Source of the DNA: Zarea fungicola
Lineage: Eukaryota > Ascomycota > Sordariomycetes > Hypocreales > Cordycipitaceae
DNA length: 64,000 nt
Assembly: GCA_900169235.1 (NCBI GenBank)
Contig: FWCC01000328.1
Location: forward strand, 124,001 to 188,000
Reading direction: 5' to 3'
Under the pieces are notes generated by a model, which saw only the letters and a list, made by a program, of their open reading frames with translations, searched no databases and was not told where the DNA came from. A program made the translations under genes and the position numbers. Within the stretch, counting starts at the first letter, position 1; each line of letters opens with the position of its first letter. Positions 58,249-64,000 of the stretch are shown one piece after another.

Positions 58249-59945
58249 TTATGCTAGTTGATGTACTCTGTACTTCCAGTATCCCTCTCGAATCGGATCC
58301 CATTTCTCCCCCAACCGTCGCAGACACAGTTTCGCCTGTTCGTTATCCCCCTTTTGTGCATACACATCCGCCAAGTAGTCCAATGCATGTGAGCTCCTCA
58401 CCTTCTCCTCCTCTGTCCCCAAGCCCGATACTAATCCCTCCGCCAGCGCCAACTCGCTCTCCAGCGTTCTACCGCCCTTGGCCAGCACAGCCCGTAGATA
58501 ATTCCACGGTGACTGATTCTGCGGTGCCAATGCAATTTTCTCCTTGGCGTAGTTGACTTCCCGCGTAATCGTCGCCTCGGGCACCTTGGAATCATGCTCC
58601 GTCGGCCCGCACTCTGGCGTTGACGCCTCCGGGTTCTGAAACACGAGGAAGAAGCGATGCGACCACGCTGAGTTGTTGCGCACATCCTCCTCAATCAGAT
58701 TCTGCGCGGCCCCGAGCTCCGCGGGGCCCCAGTAGCCCAGCTTCCGCACCATGTACTGCCGATAGGACCAGACGTGGTAGTTTTTCGTATCCTCGGCCAG
58801 CATCGTGGCAAGGAACGCCGCTTCGGAGCGCGCGAGCGCCTTGACGGCGTCGTCGTCGAAAAAGATGAGAGGCATATAGTGGTCGAGGAGGAGCTGCCGG
58901 TGGTGCCAGATTTGGTAGTTTTTGAGATTGTCGAGGGCGACCTCGTTAAGCCAGATGAGCTCCTCGGGAACGGGGAGCTCGAGAGCGCGCACGATTTGGA
59001 AGCGGTACAGCCAGACGGTATAGTGTGCTGGGTTGAGGCCGATGATGAGTGCAGTGAGGCGGAGTGTGCGCGGGGAGTATTCCTCGGCGGCCATGACGGC
59101 GCGGAGGTAGGCGACGGCTGTTTATTATTGTTATTATTATTTCTAATGACAAAATAGTTGCCACGGGGAGGAACGAATTCTTTTCTCAGAACATACCTTC
59201 CGCATAGTCGTCTGGGTATGCAATGCGCGCCACGGCATCTTCAGCCTCCTCGTGCAGAATAGGAATCACATCATCCCACTCCGGGTCACTGGCCAGCGGT
59301 CCCGTAATCTCGCCATACAGCTCCCTCTTGAGCCCAGCCATTTCCTTGCGCCGTGTTCTTTCCGCCTCGATCTCTGCTGCCGCCACTTTGCTCGCTTCTT
59401 TACCCGCTTGTTTCGCAGATTCGGCTAGCTCGCGCTTTGTGCAGAACTCCTTCGACAGCAGACTCAGCGCCGTGAGCTTGGCCTGCTTGACGCTCCGCGC
59501 TTCGTACTCGGACAGCGAGTATGTACCAATGTCGCGGCCGCTCTTGTCTGCGCCCCAGGCGTAGTCCTCGCGCAGCCGACGGATGGGGAGCGCTTCCTTG
59601 GCGACCGCCTTCCAGAACTCGCGCTCAGTCTTGTTGGAGAGGGGGATGCGCTGCTGGGCAACGGGCTGGAGGAGCTGTGTGTAGACGAACGTCTTCTTTT
59701 CAGCGGGAGTGAGGGCGGCGAGACCGGAGGACTGGACGCGTTGGGAGAGAGGGTTGGTGACGTGGAAGCGTTGTTGTGAGCGTTGGGAGACGGTGGAAGG
59801 TGGCTGTTGGGCTTGGTCTTGGGCTAGAAATGGCGGTAGGTTAGTCCAGGTAATTTGAGAGATTGACGCTTTTGGAGAGTCTAATGAAATTTGTACCTTT
59901 GGGATCTGTGGATGCCTTGACGGTGCTCTTGGGCTTGGAGGGCAT
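58249..59945 (-). CDS. RAM2: protein farnesyl/geranylgeranyltransferase type I alpha subunit with long N-terminal extension
   Basis: Three exons on the minus strand: 59945-59897, 59823-59197, 59117-58249; 514 residues. The alpha subunit is shared by farnesyl- and geranylgeranyl-transferase I, which attach prenyl groups to CaaX proteins such as Ras and Rho. The PPTA-repeat domain starts about residue 197 (DPEWDDVIPI) and shows LRLTALIIGLNPAHYTVWLY, the tetra-helical repeats with NYQIWHHRQLLLDH, NYHVWSYRQYMVRK, NNSAWSHRFFLVF and QSPWNYLRAVLA, and a C-terminal KWDPIREGYWKYR. Yeast Ram2 is 316 residues and starts directly with the PPTA part. Here about 195 residues precede it, basic and glutamine-rich then helical (EREFWKAVAKEALPIRRLRE). 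An internal Met (MAGLKREL) 14 residues before the domain could give a normal-length form. Expected partner beta subunits are outside the window. Confidence 0.88.
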
Positions 59946-60659
59946 GGTCGGCTGAAGGAGTGGAAATGGCGGGGTGGTGAGAGGATGTGTGAAAGCTTGG
60001 ATCGACGAGATGGATCTTGGAGATTGTTTGCTTCGACCCCGCCAAAACTTTGGTGGAGCGGTGCAGTTTGTCCTACTCCTCCTGGTCGTGTAAGCCACGA
60101 CAGATACAATACCACAGTTGGATTGAAAATGCCATTGTTCTTTTGAGAAAAGTTTGCTCTTATTTTTCTGTATTTCTTTTACATCTATTGAGAGTTGTTT
60201 GCTTAGAAATTCTGTCATGTGAGTCACCAGAGTCTCCGTCCCCATGGATGCAAGTCAACAGTTATGCAGAGTGAAATATATATAAACTAAGAAAAGGCGA
60301 GAAAAGGTATTAGGAAGTAAAGAGCAGAGTTAGCTATGTAGAACCAGGGAACTTGATAAGATTAAGACTATTCAGGTAATCAAGATGATCAAGATGATCA
60401 AGAAAATAACCCAAGTTAATCCAAAAGAACCCAGAAAATGAACAAAGCTTGAACAGAAATTACCAGGACCCAATTCAATTTCTAAAGCGTATATAGCAGA
60501 GCTTTAGCCTAAAATTCATAAAATTAATTATTAAAATCAACCGCCCACTACAATTGAAGTGACTCGTCCGGCATGTCCTACACTTGACATGAATTGTCCA
60601 ACATGCCCATGGTACTTCCCTGTCTGACCGATAAGGCAACCTACTGTGATTGACTAGTC
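59946..60659. other. AT-rich intergenic region
   Basis: The prenyltransferase leader, then AT-rich sequence with 9-bp repeats (60379-60403). No gene seen. Confidence 0.6.
60379..60403. repeat. 9-bp tandem repeat ATCAAGATG
   Basis: Two full copies (60379-60387, 60388-60396) and a partial third (60397-60403), inside an AT-rich spacer. Confidence 0.85.
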
Positions 60660-61440
60660 TCATCCAAGAACCGTATGACTGCACTGTGACTCTGCTCTAC
60701 CGCAAGAATCGTAGCCCATTTGCTGGGCTGGCAGATTGCGTCAACATTGGCGGCCGTTTGACTAGGGCACACACAATCGCAAGGACACCGAGCCGCGCTG
60801 CATACATCAGTGCAGTGCGTCCATCGTTAACAACAGCCTCAATGTCAGCATCATACTTCAGTAGGATATTGGGAAGCCCAACTTCGAAGCTGGACATGAT
60901 GACATGCACCAGCACTGTTCGGCCCTCACTGTCGGTGGCCTTGACATTGGCACACCCTCCTGCAAGATTGCCATGAGCTTAGCACGGCTGTTCATGGGAG
61001 CACATGCCGGACTTGTCAGGCCTTGGGCGCCATTATCGAGTAGGACGGACGCTGCAGCATCGTGTCCCTCAAGTGTGTGTACATGAGAGCTGAGCAGAGT
61101 TTTGATGAACAGTCCACCAAATGAATGTTGGCGCCCTGTGCGACCAAGAGATGGACAACAGAAGTGTGGCCGTGCTTCGCCGCCATCATGGGAGTCGTCA
61201 AGCCCTCGGAAAAAGAAGAATAGAAGCGATCCTGGAGTGAGCGCTCGTGGCTGCGCTTATGAGAACTGTGATGCCATAGGTGTCGACCTTGTTGGCGTTG
61301 CCCTTGTATGCTTGCTCTACTCTTGTCCAGATGCGGCCCTGTTCTGCCGCCTTAATGAGCGCGATCCTGGACTTCCTCTGCGGCTGCATACATTACATAA
61401 TGTCTATTCTTTGTGGATGCAAAAGCAACGACATCGTCCT
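60660..61440 (-). pseudogene. ankyrin-repeat protein, frameshifted remnant
   Basis: On the minus strand three short frames in different phases each read as ankyrin repeats: 61389-61198 (ALIKAAEQG, KVDTYGITVLISAATS), 61201-61016 (TPMMAAKHGHTSVVHLLVAQ followed by GANIHLVD) and 60915-60697 (DGRTALMYAARLGVLAIVCA). A further piece, EGHDAAASVLLDNGAQGLTS, lies in a third phase at about 61080-61010. A functional ankyrin gene would need a single frame, so at least three indels or stop changes are present. Alternative: an unusual many-intron gene, but no proper splice sites match the phase changes. Possibly the remains of an accessory ankyrin or HET/NLR-type receptor. Confidence 0.75.
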
Positions 61441-61741
61441 TCTTTGGAAATAAAGTTCAATGTTGACGATGACTTGGTTGGGTAGCGAACCCATTGTTGT
61501 GACACCGTTCCCTGTGTTACAAAATTAGCCATGGAGCTGCCTATATTGTGAAGAGTTAGAGATTACCTACCACTGACTGAAACGGCGAATCCGCAGAGTC
61601 GTGGATTGTTTGCTCAAGGTGTTGTACTGTGAAAAGAATTAATGTTGAAAATGATTAAAAGGTAATCCCCCCGTTGGGAGTGCACTGAATGAGGAAAATG
61701 TTAAATTTTTATGAGGGACTGTCCCGTGATATCCATCAGTG
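61441..61741. other. intergenic region
   Basis: No gene seen. Confidence 0.5.
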
Positions 61742-62119
61742 CTAAGGCTGCTGACGAGTTTTGAATGCCGTCTTGCATCTCGTAGTAGCCTTGCTGCTCG
61801 CGTCGTAAATGTCACAAAAATTGGTAAATAGTGACGTCTCTAGCTGTTTAAATGCTCCAAGTAGAACTGTTTGCCTCTCTGGGACGAAATCATATACAAC
61901 TGGTTGGGCCAGGTACTCTATACAGAGTTCTGGGAGGTAAATAGTTGAGATTCTAGACGTCGTTTTTGGAGGAACAAGTATTGCAGAAATGAGCCATGTC
62001 TGCAGCCTACCAGAATGATTGTAAAGGCAAGACACTATGAAACGGGACTGGCGCTTTGTACAACACCACCAAATCATGACACGAAACTTCGCGACGAGAG
62101 ACTGCCAAACTGAAAACAT
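61742..62119 (-). CDS. doubtful small orphan
   Basis: An ATG-initiated frame of 125 codons on the minus strand, divergent from the 62262 gene. The product begins MFSVWQSLVAKF and has cysteines and aromatic residues scattered without pattern; no signal peptide or domain is seen, and codon use is not clearly biased. It may be real because it is an uninterrupted frame in AT-rich DNA, but chance is about as likely. Confidence 0.25.
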   Translation of the reverse strand: MFSVWQSLVAKFRVMIWWCCTKRQSRFIVSCLYNHSGRLQTWLISAILVPPKTTSRISTIYLPELCIEYLAQPVVYDFVPERQTVLLGAFKQLETSLFTNFCDIYDASSKATTRCKTAFKTRQQP

Positions 62120-62261
62120 TCTCCCAAGTATAAATATATCGTGATTCCTACTATAATTTTCAAATTCTAAACTGCCTTGCTAACCTCCCAACAACTTCAC
62201 ATACCCGACAAAATATCACACTGCGCAATCACTGCTTTACTTGTTTGATTCCATCATCAGA

Positions 62262-62573
62262 ATGAGTGGAATAGCGTCTGCCGGCCATCATCCAGCTGCC
62301 GAGGGGAGTGTCGATCTCCTCAATGTCTTAATTGATGACTATCTTAGTGCAACAAACTGGGCCGATGCTCTGAGAAATATTAATGAGGCTTTGAAGATAC
62401 TGGGAGCAGGGCAGCATGCATTTTGTCCAGGGTGTCAGTACCTGATGTGCCTATTATTTCAAAAGAAAGCAACCGCCCTTACTGGCTTGCAAAGAGTTGC
62501 TGAAGCTGGTCTTTACAGTTCACAGTATGCCAGCTATAAGCGTATGCTTGAGTCGCGGGGAGTACACTTTTAG
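62262..62573 (+). CDS. small orphan with TPR-like helices
   Basis: Single exon of 103 residues from the ATG at 62262. The segment SVDLLNVLIDDYLSATNWAD followed by ALRNINEALKIL resembles one TPR helix pair, and a CPGC pair (about 61-64) follows. It is then helical to RGVHF. No known family is recognised. It stands beside the ankyrin pseudogene; a fragment of a larger repeat protein is possible. Confidence 0.45.
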   Translation: MSGIASAGHHPAAEGSVDLLNVLIDDYLSATNWADALRNINEALKILGAGQHAFCPGCQYLMCLLFQKKATALTGLQRVAEAGLYSSQYASYKRMLESRGVHF

Positions 62574-62872
62574 AAAACCGTTTGTGCGGCTCGTTTTATT
62601 AGTACCAACCAGGGGAACATGACTGTCAGGTTCCCCAGCCTTTGTTGTAGTTCATATTTTAGAGGTTTTTATTGCCTTTTCTTTTTACAAAATAAATAAA
62701 TAGTAGACTGAGATGTTCTAGCCGTTTTCTGTATGCTAGTGACGAACCGTTTAGCCTTGACACGGGTCCCCGAGGGCGGCCAGCTTTACCACACTTTCAG
62801 CAGGTCGGAATCGGAGAACCTTTGAGTTCTGACAGTTCTGATAGGATTACTTTCATTTTATAACACGAAAGT
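62574..62872. other. convergent 3' region
   Basis: 3' regions of the small orphan and the PLP-enzyme gene; no gene seen. Confidence 0.6.
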
Positions 62873-63997
62873 CTATCGTAAATCGGGATATGCACTGATA
62901 GAACAAACTCCACCTGTGTGAACAAACAAGATATTCCCCCACAACTCCCCTGCTCGTACCATTTCGCACATGCCTGTCAATGCCTTGCCAGAGTATACAG
63001 GGTCAGTTATGAGGCCTTCCATGCTAGCCGCTAGCTTGATATTTGTCTTCGTTTGGTCATCCAGCCGACCATAGCTTCCTCCATGCCACCTTGCATCGAG
63101 GTTGAAATCTGCACGCGTTAACTCTGCTTCAGAGAGTCCTATTTTTTCAGCTGTTGTTTTGGCAATTCTCAAGACCAGCTCGCCTATCTCGTCATTATCT
63201 GCGGGTCCCGCTGCGACTCCGACAATTTGCCTCTGCGGTACTGGCTTGCCTGCAGCACTGCTGAGCTTGTCTGCGAGTTTGAGGCCCGCGACAATGCCGG
63301 CCAGCGTGCTACCAGACATGGTCGCTACCACCACGGCATTGAACAGTTCGCCGTGTTCGCGCTCATATTCGGTAATCTCAAACGCCCATCTAGCGTAACC
63401 AAGGCCACCCAGTGGATGAGTTGAAGCGCCAGATGGAATGTGATAGCCAGTACCACCTTGTAGGAGCTCGTCACTCACGCCTGCTGAGCTGTCGGTATGT
63501 ATTGCGGACATGAGATGGGTCAATTGAACGTTCCCCAAATCAGTATATGCTTTGGCTTTGATGGAACCTGAGTTGCTTGTTCTCTCAGGCACCAAGTCCT
63601 TAGCCACAAGCGCGGCTTTAAGTCCCAGCTTTGCAGCGGCAGCGGCAACTTGCCTGACGTGGTTGCTCTGAATACCACCCTCAGTAATCAGATGCGTTGG
63701 GCGCGGCGTCTGTGCAAGTGCATCTGCCAGCACTAAATCTTTGCGTAAGTTTTTGTTGCGTTAAGAGTTATCCGGCTCAAGTTGCCTACCATATTCCAGT
63801 TTGCGAAGCTTGTTACCACCAGCGCCTCCAAGTCCACTATTGACATCCTCACGGCTCACAAATAAACGAACTGGACTGGGTCCTGCTGGTGCAATGTTTT
63901 TGGACAAACGATCCAGTCTTTCGATGGTAGTAGGTCGCATGAAGAGCAACGGCTCTCTCGGAATAGAGGCGAATGGCTCAGGGAGGACAACCATCAT
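62873..63997 (-). CDS. PLP enzyme of the ACC deaminase/D-cysteine desulfhydrase family
   Basis: Two exons on the minus strand: 63997-63790 and 63738-62873; 357 residues, and the ATG at 63997 lies 3 bases inside the right edge, so an additional upstream exon cannot be excluded. The fold-type II PLP family includes ACC deaminase (ring opening of the plant ethylene precursor to ammonia and 2-oxobutyrate) and D-cysteine desulfhydrase. Seen: GGNKLRKLEY with the PLP lysine at K63, GGIQSNHVRQVAA (S94, N95), a glycine-rich phosphate loop and DPVYSGKAL with the catalytic Tyr at Y318. The next residue is S319 and the late motif is HTGG (T344). In the bacterial ACC deaminase studied, those positions are Glu and Leu; in plant D-cysteine desulfhydrase they are Ser and Thr. 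I therefore favour D-cysteine desulfhydrase-like activity. Confidence 0.88.
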
Positions 63998-64000
63998 CGT

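Noticed and set aside
1..64000. tRNA, rRNA, CRISPR array or intact transposon
   Set aside because: No tRNA B-box/cloverleaf, rRNA-like segment, regularly spaced direct repeats, transposase or reverse transcriptase frame was seen on reading both strands.

Overview
The window is nuclear DNA of a filamentous ascomycete, most likely a sordariomycete and possibly Hypocreales. Evidence: short introns (about 50-110 bp, one of 161 bp) with GT...AG ends and CTAAC/CTGAC-like branch sites; about 50-58% GC in coding exons; long gene-free leaders; and gene families typical of such fungi (secreted alginate-lyase-like enzyme, many-exon P450, OPT transporter, CHAT protease, conserved fungal orphans). The species cannot be named from sequence alone. 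Exon joins were predicted by eye and tested by reading frame: every spliced gene listed has a coding length that is a multiple of three.

Layout. 0-7.4 kb is gene-poor: the 3' end of a probable regulator at the left edge, then a complete eight-exon cytochrome P450. 7.4-25.5 kb holds core genes: a vacuolar-type Ca2+ P-type ATPase, a convergent zinc-metallochaperone GTPase (COG0523), an OPT oligopeptide transporter, a decayed esterase and a URC4-type (DUF1688) uracil-catabolism gene after a very long upstream region. 26-28.8 kb carries two neighbouring mitochondrial membrane-insertion genes on the minus strand, OXA1 (inner membrane) and MIM1 (outer membrane). 29.9-36.1 kb is the most unusual block: a 1208-residue CHAT (caspase-like) protease with a long helical N-terminus, tail-to-tail (83 bp apart) with a 267-residue strand-rich orphan, followed by two more small conserved orphans. 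37-38.6 kb is a VPS62-family gene.

39-50 kb looks accessory: an orphan gene, a secreted protein built of three identically spaced six-cysteine modules, an FAD monooxygenase, a secreted alginate-lyase-like enzyme and two aldo-keto reductases, mostly single-exon with clear TATA boxes. 50-60 kb returns to housekeeping: ribosomal protein eL38, a two-half dimeric-barrel protein, mevalonate kinase, a RING protein and the shared farnesyl/geranylgeranyl transferase alpha subunit, here with a long extra N-terminus. 60-64 kb holds an ankyrin-repeat pseudogene, a small orphan, and a PLP enzyme labelled ACC deaminase by family but carrying D-cysteine desulfhydrase-type residues.

No tRNA, rRNA, CRISPR array or intact transposon was found. 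Functional links are modest: Ca2+ and Zn2+ homeostasis side by side, two mitochondrial insertases side by side, and isoprenoid synthesis (mevalonate kinase) 2 kb from prenylation (FTase alpha). The CHAT protease and its convergent partner are the best candidate for an undescribed two-gene system.
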